A DNA stretch of 64,000 bases. Source: Mesorhizobium sp. M1D.F.Ca.ET.043.01.1.1 (lineage in GTDB: Bacteria; Pseudomonadota; Alphaproteobacteria; Rhizobiales; Rhizobiaceae). A program made the translations under genes and the position numbers. Positions 29,424 to 37,825 of this stretch are shown here, one piece after another. Within the stretch, counting starts at the first letter, position 1; every line of letters starts with the position of its first letter. The notes under the pieces are model-generated. The model had not been told where the DNA came from, did not search any database, and saw only the letters and a list, made by a program, of their open reading frames with translations. The stretch is taken from NCBI RefSeq assembly GCF_003952385.1, contig NZ_CP034444.1:6895001-6959000 (forward strand), written 5' to 3'.

Positions 29424-29895
29424 TTTGGCACGGCCTATCGTCACCCTTCAACAGCCTCTCGCGGATGTCTACAGTCTTTGTTTAGCGACGTCGGCCGTTA
29501 GCCTGTCGACGTCTCATAGATGCTGAACGGCTTCAAGCAGCCGAAGCCCCGTCGGATCGGCCGCTGAACGGTCGGCCAGCATCTTTATTGCGGTAGCAGT
29601 GGAGGAGGACCTACCGGCGACTGAATTTTGATCGGCGAGGAGACGCGAAAGCGGCGGGGAAATTCTGGCGCTGTCAGGTTGCGTCGTGACGAACGGGCTG
29701 CAACATCCCCGTCGAAAGGAAAAATGCGACTGGGCGCTGTCGCGCAGTGTCTCCAGCCTGTCGATGGTGTGGTCAGTCTTGCGGCCATATGCGCTGCCCG
29801 CGAGCTGCCAAGCTGAGTGTCGAGGGATAAGCCCTCTCGGCCGGGACAATGGCCGGTCCGGCGTACCGGCTCGTATGATGCGGCGAGAAGCCGCC
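29424..29895. other. 472-bp spacer, no convincing gene
   Basis: Spacer between the double-HTH gene and a convergent small gene. A minus-strand frame ending at 29514 contains a fairly ordinary amino-acid mix (for example TAIKMLADRSAADPTGLRLL), so a decayed or very small gene is possible. No start, ribosome-binding site or family supports it. Confidence 0.5.
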
Positions 29896-30060
29896 TCAGA
29901 AAGGCGGCTCTGCTCCGATCGCTCCGTTCTGCTCGGCGAGCTTGACGGCGAGCTCGGCCTCAGCGAGTTGCAACTCCGCCTCGATCTGCCGGCGCTCAAT
30001 GACATCACACGCATTCTTCAGTTCGGCGCGCAATTCGTCGATGTGTTGTTCGATGGTCAT
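29896..30060 (-). CDS. Small coiled-coil protein
   Basis: A 54-residue acidic, helical protein starting MTIEQHIDELRAELKNACDV, then ELQLAEAELAVKLAEQ. It would form a single coiled coil. A clear AAGGAGA ribosome-binding site precedes the ATG at 30060, while the upstream open frame has non-coding composition. Small proteins of this kind accompany DUF736 genes in rhizobial plasmids and ICEs. Function unknown. Confidence 0.7.
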   Translation of the reverse strand: MTIEQHIDELRAELKNACDVIERRQIEAELQLAEAELAVKLAEQNGAIGAEPPF

Positions 30061-30292
30061 CGTCTCATCTCCTTGAGTTCGTGAAAGACGACGACGCGGG
30101 CTGTGCCGGAGCGGCGGGGTCAGGGATCGCGGAACGCGACCGCCAGCGGCGGCGAGTGGTGGAGCCGATTTTGTTGCAGCAGAGGGAACCGGAGCGGAAG
30201 CAAAATTGGGGGACCCTCGTCCTTGATGCCGCCGGTCGGGCACGGCACAATGGGATGATCTGAGCAGATCCTTACGGTCCGTATGGCACCAG

Positions 30293-30370
30293 AAAAGCCG
30301 GAAACGGGCTCGATGCCTGTTTCCGGCTTCAGAAGAAAAGGGTATTGGCCCCGCCTTCACAGGCGGGGCC
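30293..30370 (-). terminator. Tandem terminators downstream of the DUF736 gene
   Basis: Two hairpins lie in series just past the DUF736 stop (30380). The first, 30347-30370, has a perfect 9-bp stem GGCCCCGCC/GGCGGGGCC. The second, 30295-30329, has a 15-bp stem with arms AAGCCGGAAACAGGC and GCCCGTTTCCGGCTT and is followed by TTTTCT on the minus strand. The second looks like a functional Rho-independent terminator, and its arms work in either direction. Confidence 0.8.
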
Positions 30371-30379
30371 GGCCGCACC

Positions 30380-30691
30380 TCAGTCCCGGTTCGGGCGGGA
30401 CCAGATCAGCTGGTAACCGTCCTCGCCCTCGACCTCGGTCAGCGTCGCGTAGATCGGCGCCGGGAAGCTCGGATCGTCGAGCTTGACCGAGAGATAGTCG
30501 CGGTCGCTCTCGGTGGAGCGCTTCTGCCAGGCCGCACCTAGCTCGACATTGCCTGCGTAGATGCGGAAGTGCGGGCCCTTGCCGGAGGGATTTTCGACGC
30601 GGGCGATGCGCGCCTTGACGTTGAGGGCGAGAGTGCGGATCGAGCCGTTGAAGCCGGTTTCGGTGGAGGTGAAGGTGCCGATGGTTGCCAT
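30380..30691 (-). CDS. DUF736 family protein
   Basis: A 103-residue protein (PF05284). Typical pattern: [56 protein letters not shown] and [19 protein letters not shown]736 genes occur widely on rhizobial plasmids, symbiosis islands and ICEs near antirestriction genes; their biochemical function is unknown. The ATG at 30691 is the family start. An in-frame upstream ATG lies inside the palindromic leader at 30716-30734, which is shared with ardC. Confidence 0.92.
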   Translation of the reverse strand: MATIGTFTSTETGFNGSIRTLALNVKARIARVENPSGKGPHFRIYAGNVELGAAWQKRSTESDRDYLSVKLDDPSFPAPIYATLTEVEGEDGYQLIWSRPNRD

Positions 30692-30715
30692 TGCCGTGTT
30701 CCTTTTGCTGTTTCG

Positions 30716-30734
30716 GGCCGCGCCCATCGCGGCC
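30716..30734 (-). promoter_or_regulatory. Palindromic leader hairpin, copy 1 (shared with ardC)
   Basis: GGCCGCGCCCATCGCGGCC: a 7-bp perfect stem with a CCCAT loop, 25 nt upstream of the DUF736 start. The identical 19 bases occur 19 nt upstream of the ardC start at 38519-38537, in the same orientation. The loop encodes an in-frame ATG (reading MGAA) in both. It could be a translational control hairpin, a protein-binding site or a single-stranded promoter. Confidence 0.7.
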
Positions 30735-31123
30735 TCGATGGCAGTCACAAAGACCGGTGACGATCGGACCGCACCCATGGGCCGGAATGCAATGGAGGGC
30801 GGCCGGGAGCAGCTTTGTTGATCAGCGAGGAATGAGCGCTTTGCGCTCAGGGGAAGAAAGTTGCGAAGGCCGTTGCGGGAGAACGATCGAGGCGAAGCCG
30901 TTCTCCGGTCAGACATGCCTCATCGAGCCCGCATATGGAGCGCCGGTGACGCAGAGAAACGGAGTTGGCAATGGCGATGGCGCCCGATCGCTCCCGTCAC
31001 CAAAACGGACGCGCGGTGAGCCCACGAGCCCGTGACGTTGCTGACCTGATGCGTCGTTTCCCGGCGCTGAGCCGGTTGCCTCGGTGGCGGCTATCGTTGC
31101 GCCGCGCTTCGCCTGGGGGATTT

Positions 31124-31264
31124 ATGCGCAAGCAGACAAAGCCGTTCATCGTTGAGATCAAGCCGCCACGCAAGCCGAACACCGGCCTAAAGAAGACGTC
31201 GATCTGGGGGAAGGTAGACCTGAGGACTGGCACCCCAGCCGTTACGCCCTGCACGGGAAGGTGA
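31124..31264 (+). CDS. Small conserved ICE protein (KPFIVEIK family), short form
   Basis: A 46-residue protein, MRKQTKPFIVEIKPPRKPNT then GLKKTSIWGKVDL. It clearly resembles the N terminus of the 136-residue protein at 61875-62285 (KQQRPFVVEIKQKRG and SIWAGIDL). After VDL the sequence (RTGTPAVTPCTGR) looks arbitrary, so this copy may be truncated. Weak ribosome-binding site (GGGGGA). Function unknown. Confidence 0.6.
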   Translation: MRKQTKPFIVEIKPPRKPNTGLKKTSIWGKVDLRTGTPAVTPCTGR

Positions 31265-31314
31265 ACCAGCCGCCCTCGATGAGAGCGGCCGGCCCTGATT
31301 GATCCGAGCGGCTC

Positions 31315-31626
31315 TCAAGCCGCCTCTCGTGCCCGACCGTCTGCCGGCTGAAGTTCGTGCAGATAGTTGACGGCACGCTGCGCATGCGCGGCCGCGGCGA
31401 AGATGAACCGCTTCTCGTTCTTGAGAATCTCGAGCCAACTCGCAAGGTAACTGGCGTGATCGGGCCGCGGTTCGAGTTCGGGGACGATACCGAGATCGGC
31501 CGCCAAAAAGCATCCGCCGAGATCCGCAATCAGCTCTTCGTGGGCGCGCGAAGCGCGATCCTTGTGATAGCGGGAAAGATCACGAGCAAGCCGTTTTTCC
31601 GAGCCTGACCAATGGGTTAGCTCATG
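31315..31626 (-). pseudogene. ardC: ardC antirestriction gene, 3' part (disrupted by the recombinase element)
   Basis: In frame from CAT-GAG (His-Glu) at 31626 this reads HELTHWSGSEKRLARDLSRY, then AHEELIADLGGCFLAADLGI, RPDHASYLASWLEILKNEKR and ends HAQRAVNYLHELQPADGRAREAA. This is the C-terminal half of an ArdC-type zincin metallopeptidase. The N-terminal half ending ...YYATLGHE lies at 37881-38500 on the same strand. Both parts meet in the same codons (CATGA), so they are one gene split by a 6.25 kb insertion. The fragment has no start and is not expected to be translated. Confidence 0.92.
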
Positions 31627-31631
31627 TTAGG
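31621..31631. other. Left attachment junction of the recombinase element
   Basis: CTCATG (31621-31626, still part of ardC coding sequence) is followed by the element end TTAGG. The last host codons are those for His-Glu-Leu of the ArdC zinc motif, read on the minus strand. Confidence 0.75.
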
Positions 31632-31700
31632 ACCCGTCTCCAGCGCGTCCTTTCTGTCATCTTCCTGAACTAGAATCAGGACAGTTTTGGTTGCGTGGGA

Positions 31701-31754
31701 CGCCCGCCGCTTTGCCGGGCGGGCCCGAGGGCCTGCCCGGCAAAGCGGCGGGCG
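31701..31754. repeat. 20-bp perfect inverted repeat upstream of the recombinase operon
   Basis: Arms 31701-31720 (starting CGCCCGCCGCTTTGCC) and 31735-31754 are perfect complements around a 14-nt spacer, ending 18 bp before the first recombinase ATG. It would form a very stable hairpin in the leader. Possible roles are attenuation, a terminator blocking read-in, or a recombinase-binding arm site. Confidence 0.85.
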
Positions 31755-31772
31755 GCGCGAATTGGGGAACCC

Positions 31773-32912
31773 ATGGCCGAACTGTTATTCACCACCGAAG
31801 AGTTTGCGCCGCACGGCATATCACGCCCGGGCGTCCCCATGCTTCTCGATAACGAGATGCGACTTGTCGAACCAGCTTGCGCGTGGCTGCTGCACATCGC
31901 TCTGGTGCGGGGACGCACGCGCAGTCGGCAGACATGGCGCACCTATGGAGAGACTCTCTACGATTGGTGGCAGACGCTTGAGGCCAATGAATGGGTGTGG
32001 GACGCGATCGGAGTAGCGGAGATCGCAGCTTACCGAGATCGAATGCTCTTTCGTCCAAGCGATCATACCAGGCGCGCTTACGCGCGCGGTACGATCAATG
32101 GTCGCATCAGAACGTTGGCCCTGTTCTACCGATGGTGCGTTGGTGCGGGCCTTGCTCACCACTTGCCATTTACCGCGGACGAGTTGGCACTATCGCGAAG
32201 CCGACCGCAGGGTTTCCTGGCGCACGTCGACGCCACTGGTGGACGCCAGACTGTCAATGAGCTGACGGTCCGACAAACATCGACATTGCCGAGACCTCTG
32301 TCACCCGCAACAATGCGCCAGGTGATGAGCGGGCTGGACTCGCGAAATCGATTGATTGTGGAGTGGGCTGTCACCACCGGTATGCGCCGGATGGAAGTTG
32401 CCGGATTGCGGCTGCGCGTGCTTCCGCGGGAAAGCTCGGATGCCCTTACCGCAATAAAGATCGAGACCACCAAGGGCGGGAAAGCGCGGACCGTTTATCC
32501 GCCACAGCCTTTGGTCGACCGTACGCTTGCCTATGTACGTGAGGAGCGCGCCGCCATTATACGGCGCGCGAAATCCCGAAACCCGAACTATGCGGAACCA
32601 AATACGGTCTTTCTGACGGAAGCTGGACGGGCGGTGAGTGCTCGGCGCGTAGGCGCGATGTTCGCCGCTGCTGCCACGGCAGCCGGTGTGACTGCTAGCT
32701 TCCACGCGCTGAGACATACTTTTGCGACCTCGATGCTCCGGTTCCTGCAACGGCGGACACAACAGGAGCCGGAGCTCAATCCGCTCCTCACTCTGCAAGT
32801 TCTCCTGGGACATGCCGATCTGACCACTACGGCGATCTATTTGCGCGTTGTGGCGACAGACCTGACGCTTGCGGAGGCATCGGTCGAAAACCTTTATGAG
32901 GCTTTGTTATAA
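31773..32912 (+). CDS. Tyrosine recombinase 1 (GinA/TnpA-like)
   Basis: A 379-residue phage-integrase-type enzyme with an N-terminal SAM-like DNA-binding region (about 35-125: WRTYGETLYDWWQTLEANEW, RTLALFYRWCVGAG). In the catalytic domain Arg I is in VTTGMRRMEVAGLRL, the Lys region is KIETTKGGKARTVYPP, the HxxR box is HALRHTFATSM, and the final His/Tyr box is LLGHADLTTTAIYLRV with Tyr as nucleophile. All catalytic residues are present. The ATG at 31773 begins MAELLFTTEEFAP. The stop TAA shares a base with the ATG of recombinase 2. It is the most canonical XerC-like of the three. Confidence 0.93.
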   Translation: MAELLFTTEEFAPHGISRPGVPMLLDNEMRLVEPACAWLLHIALVRGRTRSRQTWRTYGETLYDWWQTLEANEWVWDAIGVAEIAAYRDRMLFRPSDHTRRAYARGTINGRIRTLALFYRWCVGAGLAHHLPFTADELALSRSRPQGFLAHVDATGGRQTVNELTVRQTSTLPRPLSPATMRQVMSGLDSRNRLIVEWAVTTGMRRMEVAGLRLRVLPRESSDALTAIKIETTKGGKARTVYPPQPLVDRTLAYVREERAAIIRRAKSRNPNYAEPNTVFLTEAGRAVSARRVGAMFAAAATAAGVTASFHALRHTFATSMLRFLQRRTQQEPELNPLLTLQVLLGHADLTTTAIYLRVVATDLTLAEASVENLYEALL

Positions 32913-34690
32913 TGGCACAGCGACGCAAGGATTATCGGCTCGATCCATCACCAGTGGGTCTTGTGGGCGTGCCTGGCTCTCTAGTGGTCAACTTCCTTGA
33001 TCCCAACGGTCGACCGGAAAGCAGCTTCGACTTCACCGTCTATCGAACTGCGCCGAGGATTGCAGCCGAAATTGCGCTTGCCTTCCGTCACCATCATGCC
33101 GGCCACAGCCCGGCTACTCGCGAAGGCGCGTTCAACACACTTTCTCGCTGGTTTGCCTTCCTGAACGATCATACTTCCGAGATCACGTCGATGGGGGATG
33201 TCGATACGGCGGTGCTGCACGCCTTTATAGCCTGGCTCAATGCTAAGCCATGGACCAAGAGTTCTCGTCATGGCAGCTGGTCGGTGCTCAAGCAGATGAT
33301 CGGCTGGCTCAAGCACAACCGACCCGACCTCGTTGCTTGCGATCTTGAAATCCCGTTCAATGCCTTTCCTCGTAAGAATGCGGAGACGCGCCCGCGAGAG
33401 GCGCTAAGCCGATCAGAGATGGAAGCTGTTCTGGCGGCGGCCCGGAAAGACATCGAGGCGAGCTGGGCGACCTTCCAAAGGGGAAAGGCACTTCTCTCAC
33501 AGGTTGACCGAGAAGCGATCGCAAGGGAACGTGACCTCAGCCGGCTAAACCTCGACGACCTCGGCGTGATGCTTGCAGTTATTGTCGAGCATTACGGCGG
33601 ACTGATGCCTCCGCAGAACGTTACGCTGAAGCGAGGTTCCGGGCGCTGGCGGCTTCACTTCGCCTCGGTTCGACACGGCGGAAACCAAAAGCTTTCCAGC
33701 TATCTTCATGCCCTGCCCGAAACGCTGATCCCATACATGATCGCCATAGGCGCGCAGAGCTATGCCAACCCCGAAGCCCTGCGCGACCTGCGGCGCGACT
33801 GCATGAGCGATCATCTGCTTCTTGAGGGGCGAGAGGTGATGACATGGTCGAAGGGCCGTTCGAGCCGACTCCAACGTCGAAGCTTCCTGCGCGACAAGAG
33901 CCTGTCGGTACCAAACCTCGTCGACAGAGTTCTGGAAATGACGGCGGGGTTGCTGCCGCACGTTCCCGCTGACGACCGCGATCGGTTGTTCCTTGTTGCG
34001 AGCATAAACGGTTCACGCGCAACACAGCTGATCCCCAACTATCTGGCCAGCAAGCATGTTCGGCTCTTTGTGCAGCGCCACGATCTCGTTGACGAGAAAG
34101 GAGACCCGCTTGCTTTGACCTTGGCGGCCCTGCGCACAACGGGACTTACCCTCGCACACGAGGCACTCGGCCACGACATTCTGAAAACCCAGGTTCTCGC
34201 CAACCATGTCACCCCCGACACAACGCAACGGTATATCGATCGGCCGATCGTCCGACGAGCCCAAGAACGCATCGTCGGCGACCTGCAGGCACGCTTCGTC
34301 GATATTGTTCGTGGTACTGACGCTCCTGAGCGGAGGGACGAAATATCGGCAACCGACGCCGCGTATGCCACGGCTGCCGGCTTCACTTGCAAGGATCCCC
34401 TCGCCGGCGTCGGGGAAGGTCAGAAAGTTGGCCGGCTGTGTACGGCGTGGCTTGGCTGCTTCACCTGCCCGAACGCCGTCATCCCGCTCGATCCGGATGT
34501 TCTGGCGCGGCTGATATCCACGCGCGATGCGCTTGTCGCGGCGCGTCAGGAACTGGCGCCAGATCGCTGGCGTCTTCTTTACGCCCCGAAACTGGAAATC
34601 CTCGAGAACGACATCTTGCCGCGCTTCTCATCCGAGCTTCACCTGGCTGCGTCTATGAAAGAGGCGCCAGCCTTGCCGGTGATCGAATGA
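32912..34690 (+). CDS. Tyrosine recombinase 2 (GinB/TnpB-like) with C-terminal Cys cluster
   Basis: A 592-residue divergent tyrosine recombinase. N-terminal DNA-binding segment around NTLSRWFAFLNDHTSE. The catalytic region has ALRTTGLTLAHEALGHD and a final His/Tyr box NHVTPDTTQRYIDRPI. The C terminus adds a zinc-ribbon-like cluster (FTCKDPL, GRLCTAWLGCFTCPNAVIPL). The first Arg box is not obvious, which is common in this branch. Size resembles the second large recombinase of Tn554-like and GInt operons. It overlaps recombinase 1 by 1 bp and recombinase 3 by 4 bp, so all are made in fixed proportion. Confidence 0.85.
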   Translation: MAQRRKDYRLDPSPVGLVGVPGSLVVNFLDPNGRPESSFDFTVYRTAPRIAAEIALAFRHHHAGHSPATREGAFNTLSRWFAFLNDHTSEITSMGDVDTAVLHAFIAWLNAKPWTKSSRHGSWSVLKQMIGWLKHNRPDLVACDLEIPFNAFPRKNAETRPREALSRSEMEAVLAAARKDIEASWATFQRGKALLSQVDREAIARERDLSRLNLDDLGVMLAVIVEHYGGLMPPQNVTLKRGSGRWRLHFASVRHGGNQKLSSYLHALPETLIPYMIAIGAQSYANPEALRDLRRDCMSDHLLLEGREVMTWSKGRSSRLQRRSFLRDKSLSVPNLVDRVLEMTAGLLPHVPADDRDRLFLVASINGSRATQLIPNYLASKHVRLFVQRHDLVDEKGDPLALTLAALRTTGLTLAHEALGHDILKTQVLANHVTPDTTQRYIDRPIVRRAQERIVGDLQARFVDIVRGTDAPERRDEISATDAAYATAAGFTCKDPLAGVGEGQKVGRLCTAWLGCFTCPNAVIPLDPDVLARLISTRDALVAARQELAPDRWRLLYAPKLEILENDILPRFSSELHLAASMKEAPALPVIE

Positions 34691-36507
34691 AAACGCTGCT
34701 CGCCGAAAATCCCGTTGTGGCCGGATGGGCTGAAGCGCCGGTCTCGCCATGGAGTCGCTTCGGCGACGATGAATGGCTGCTCGATATCCGCACTGCCGGC
34801 CGGCGCGCTGACCAGAATAAGATAAACTGGACGCCAGAGTTGCCGGAGGGAGCTGTCATCAGCGAAACGGCATGGCGCAGTCTCCATAGGGCGGCAAAGC
34901 AGTTCCTATGGTCGATGACTGTGAACCCTCCGACCGGGCGCAAACGTCTGTCGCCAGCGTCGGTGCATAGCAAAGCCGTGACACTAAAAACCATGATTGG
35001 GTGGATGGCGCTTGACGGACTGGAGACGTTCAGCAGCATTGATGCCGGGGCCGTGGAGCGCCTGCGGACTTGGCTGCCGACGCGTCCAGGATTGAAGGCG
35101 AAGTCAATCACCGCCAACACCATCGTCAACTACATGTTGGTGCTGAAGGATCTCTATCGACAGCGAGCCAAGCTCAATGATGCCCCGTTGGTCGATCCCT
35201 TGCCACAAGAAACCACCTATGAAGCGGCAGGATTGACCCCAGCTACGCGCGGTGCGATCCCGTTCATCCCCGACCCCATTGCGATCTCATTGCTGAATAC
35301 CGCGCTTCAGTGGGTGGAAATTTATGGCCCGACCATCGTGAGAGCCGAGACTGTCCGCCGCCAGGCCCATGAAACTGGGCTGACACAAGGGACCAGAAGG
35401 CAGGCCTCGGATCATGTTCGAAAGGCATTGCGCAGCATAAACCTGACAGGCCCTGCCGGTGAAGCACTGCTCGGCGCCCATGCGGTCCGCCACGCCGCCA
35501 CTCGTCTCGTGGAGGCGTGCTACATCGTCATCGCCGGCTTTGTCGGCATGCGCGTGAGCGAGATTCTGTCGATCGAAATTGGCGCCATAGAGTCCCACCC
35601 GATTGCAGAAACCGGTGTCGAACAAGCTTACCTGGTGGCGAGGTTGTTCAAGACGGTTGACCAGCATGGCGGTCGAATGGAACGCTGGATTGCCCCAGAG
35701 CCGGTTGTGAAGGCAGTGGAACTGCTTGAACAGTTGAGCGCGCCGCTGCGCAAAGCATCCGGAAGGCGTGAGCTCTTCCTCGTCAAGAACACGCAGTATG
35801 GCGAGGTCGTACCGGTGACCCATATGCATATCGGCTGGCGGATCAACGATTTTGCGCGCCACGTCGGGGTGCCGCTGCACGAGGGAGAGCCCTGGTCGTT
35901 CAGCACACACCAGTTCCGCAAGACCTTTGCACGATTCATTGCCCGAAAGGACAGGTCGCAGCTTCTTGGCCTTGCCGAACACTTCAAGCATGCATCGGTC
36001 GCCATGACCGCGCGGGGGTACGTCGGCAACGACTTCGATCTCCGCCAACTGATCGAACACGAAAACCGGGCTGAAACGGCGACGGCGTTGGAAAGGATGC
36101 TGCTGAGTGATCGACTTGCCGGTCGCATGGGCGAGCGAATCGCAGCGAACAACGCGTGTTTCCGGGGACGAGCGGGTGAGCAGGTACGCCGGGATTACAT
36201 CGAGTTCGTTCTCACCGATACCGATCTGCGCATCCATGCCTGCGACTATGGTTGGTGCGTGTTCCAGCGGGAGACCAGTCGTTGCGGCGGCGAGGTCGGT
36301 CCGAGCGAGGCTGGCCGGAGCCCGGCCGTCTGCCTGGGTTGCGCGAACATGGTGATTGAACTGCGCCATGCGCCTTACTGGCGCGATCGTCGAAGCCGGA
36401 ATTTAGATCTACTCCCGCGGGCCAACGCCATGACGGCCGCCGTTCTGACAGAGGTGATCGAACAGTGCGACACTGTCCTGACCAGGATCGGAGAAAAGGA
36501 TGAGTGA
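34687..36507 (+). CDS. Tyrosine recombinase 3 (GinC-like) with C-terminal Cys cluster
   Basis: A 606-residue tyrosine recombinase starting MKTLLAENPVVAG at 34687 in ATGA overlap with recombinase 2. Arg I lies in GFVGMRVSEILSIEIGAI, the HxxR box in STHQFRKTFARFIARKD, and the final box in AEHFKHASVAMTARGYVG with Tyr as nucleophile. A C-terminal cysteine cluster (IHACDYGWCVFQRETSRCGG and AVCLGCANMV) suggests a zinc-binding DNA-contact module, parallel to recombinase 2. The frame is open further upstream but inside recombinase 2. Overlaps the fourth gene by 8 bp. Confidence 0.88.
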   Translation: MKTLLAENPVVAGWAEAPVSPWSRFGDDEWLLDIRTAGRRADQNKINWTPELPEGAVISETAWRSLHRAAKQFLWSMTVNPPTGRKRLSPASVHSKAVTLKTMIGWMALDGLETFSSIDAGAVERLRTWLPTRPGLKAKSITANTIVNYMLVLKDLYRQRAKLNDAPLVDPLPQETTYEAAGLTPATRGAIPFIPDPIAISLLNTALQWVEIYGPTIVRAETVRRQAHETGLTQGTRRQASDHVRKALRSINLTGPAGEALLGAHAVRHAATRLVEACYIVIAGFVGMRVSEILSIEIGAIESHPIAETGVEQAYLVARLFKTVDQHGGRMERWIAPEPVVKAVELLEQLSAPLRKASGRRELFLVKNTQYGEVVPVTHMHIGWRINDFARHVGVPLHEGEPWSFSTHQFRKTFARFIARKDRSQLLGLAEHFKHASVAMTARGYVGNDFDLRQLIEHENRAETATALERMLLSDRLAGRMGERIAANNACFRGRAGEQVRRDYIEFVLTDTDLRIHACDYGWCVFQRETSRCGGEVGPSEAGRSPAVCLGCANMVIELRHAPYWRDRRSRNLDLLPRANAMTAAVLTEVIEQCDTVLTRIGEKDE

Positions 36508-36943
36508 ACCACGCTCGCCTTCCGCTACGTCGGCGGCTCGAGCCTACCGCGCCGCCTTGGCCCGGCTGGTACGCGGCGAGGGCCGCCATCCGGATCATCA
36601 GGGGCGGATCGTCCGGATCAGCCCTGCTTCAGTTGCACGTGAGGCGGGAAAAAGCCGAAACCCGCTCTACACGACACATCGGGACATCCTCGATGAAATC
36701 GAGGCCGCCGCTGAGGGACCCGGGCCTTCGAAGGACTTAGCCGAAAAGGTTCGCGAGCTGGAGGCCGAAATTGCCCTCTTGCGCGCCGATGCCAAGCGGC
36801 ATGCGGAAGAAAAGCGTAGCCTGGCAAGCCAAAACCTCGCCCTGCTTCACAGAGCAAGGACGGTGGAGGGGCAATTAGCGTCGGTACAGCGGCGAGCCGC
36901 ATTGGGGCCCGCCGCTGAACCGTCGGCTACGCGGCGGCGCTGA
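36500..36943 (+). CDS. Small HTH/coiled-coil accessory protein of the recombinase operon (GinD/TnpC-like)
   Basis: A 147-residue protein. The N-terminal half (about 15-70: RAYRAALARLVRGEG, ISPASVAREAGKSRNPLYTT) looks like a helix-turn-helix. The C-terminal half (about 75-130: AEKVRELEAEIALLRADAKR and further heptads) is a coiled coil. This layout matches the small fourth protein of GInt operons and TnpC of Tn554, needed for accurate recombination in those systems. It overlaps the 3' end of recombinase 3 by 8 bp and the convergent ArdC-like gene by 17 bp. Confidence 0.82.
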   Translation: MSEPRSPSATSAARAYRAALARLVRGEGRHPDHQGRIVRISPASVAREAGKSRNPLYTTHRDILDEIEAAAEGPGPSKDLAEKVRELEAEIALLRADAKRHAEEKRSLASQNLALLHRARTVEGQLASVQRRAALGPAAEPSATRRR

Positions 36944-37823
36944 GTTCGCTAGAAGGTTGCTGCGCATGCATCCAATCAACGGCCTTCTGAGCCCTGCTCG
37001 CAGCCGCAAAGATGGCGGAAGAATCATTGCGAAGGACCTTCAACCAACTGGCAACGTAAGCCGCGTGATCGGGCCTCGGGCGAGCCGAGATCGACAAGTC
37101 AGCGAGAACCATTGCGGCTCCAAGCTCTGCCACAACCTCCTCCATCGCATAGGCCTCCGAGCCAAAACGACCCGAGAGGTCCCGGTCCAGCCGGTGCTTG
37201 GCTGCTGTCGCATGAAGGCCTTCATGAAAAAGAACGCTATAATGCGACGCACTGTCCTTGAAGTCAGCGAGAGCCGGGACATGCACCCTGTCGGCAGAGG
37301 GGAGGTAATATGCCTCACTGCCGCCGAAGACGGTGTTGATCCCGAGGTTAGCGTAAAATGTATCGGCTTCGCTGATGCGGTCGTTGTTTGAACGAGGAGC
37401 CACTGGCTCAGGCTCAAATCCGTCAACTTGAGCACAGTTGAACACCGAATAGCCACGCGCAAACAGCATGGTGCGCTCTGAACCATCAGCGTCGGCCTCG
37501 CCCTCGTCGGATTTGCCCCGGACCGGGCCCCAGAAGACGATCGTCGTGGATCGCTCGCCTCCGCGGACTTGGGCGCCCAGGGCTTGCCATTGGCGATAAG
37601 TTCCCCACACGCCCTTGGGATAGCCGGCGCTCTGCGCCGCGGCCCAAAGCGTGAGAGTGTTCACGCCGCGGTAAGGCTTTCCGGAAGATATGTTTGTGGG
37701 CCGTGATGTCGCCGTTCCATCATGATGCCACGGCATAACGAAGTCACCTGCACCGGCTTCGATTGCCGCGATGATCGCCTCGGTAACCTGAGCGTAGACG
37801 CCTGCGCGCTTCTGAGAGGTCAT
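36927..37823 (-). CDS. ArdC-like antirestriction zincin carried by the recombinase element
   Basis: A 298-residue ArdC-family protein. The N-terminal ssDNA-binding domain (about 5-130) has ITAAIEAGAG-like helices and KPYRGVNTLTLWAAAQSAGY. The C-terminal metallopeptidase domain has the zinc motif FHEGLHATAAKHRLDRDL (HExxH plus downstream Glu in EEVVAELGAAM). The tail RPDHAAYVASWLKVLRND parallels the resident ardC. It is intact, in contrast to the ardC that the element disrupts. The HEGLH codons form a perfect 16-bp palindrome (37211-37226). It starts 57 bp inside the right end of the element, with a GGAGGG ribosome-binding site. Confidence 0.9.
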   Translation of the reverse strand: MTSQKRAGVYAQVTEAIIAAIEAGAGDFVMPWHHDGTATSRPTNISSGKPYRGVNTLTLWAAAQSAGYPKGVWGTYRQWQALGAQVRGGERSTTIVFWGPVRGKSDEGEADADGSERTMLFARGYSVFNCAQVDGFEPEPVAPRSNNDRISEADTFYANLGINTVFGGSEAYYLPSADRVHVPALADFKDSASHYSVLFHEGLHATAAKHRLDRDLSGRFGSEAYAMEEVVAELGAAMVLADLSISARPRPDHAAYVASWLKVLRNDSSAIFAAASRAQKAVDWMHAQQPSSELSAAA

Positions 37824-37825
37824 GA

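Noticed and set aside
31315..31626. The ArdC C-terminal fragment as an independent small gene
   Set aside because: It lacks a start, and its first codons continue exactly the reading frame of the 5' half at 37881-38500, so it is one split gene.
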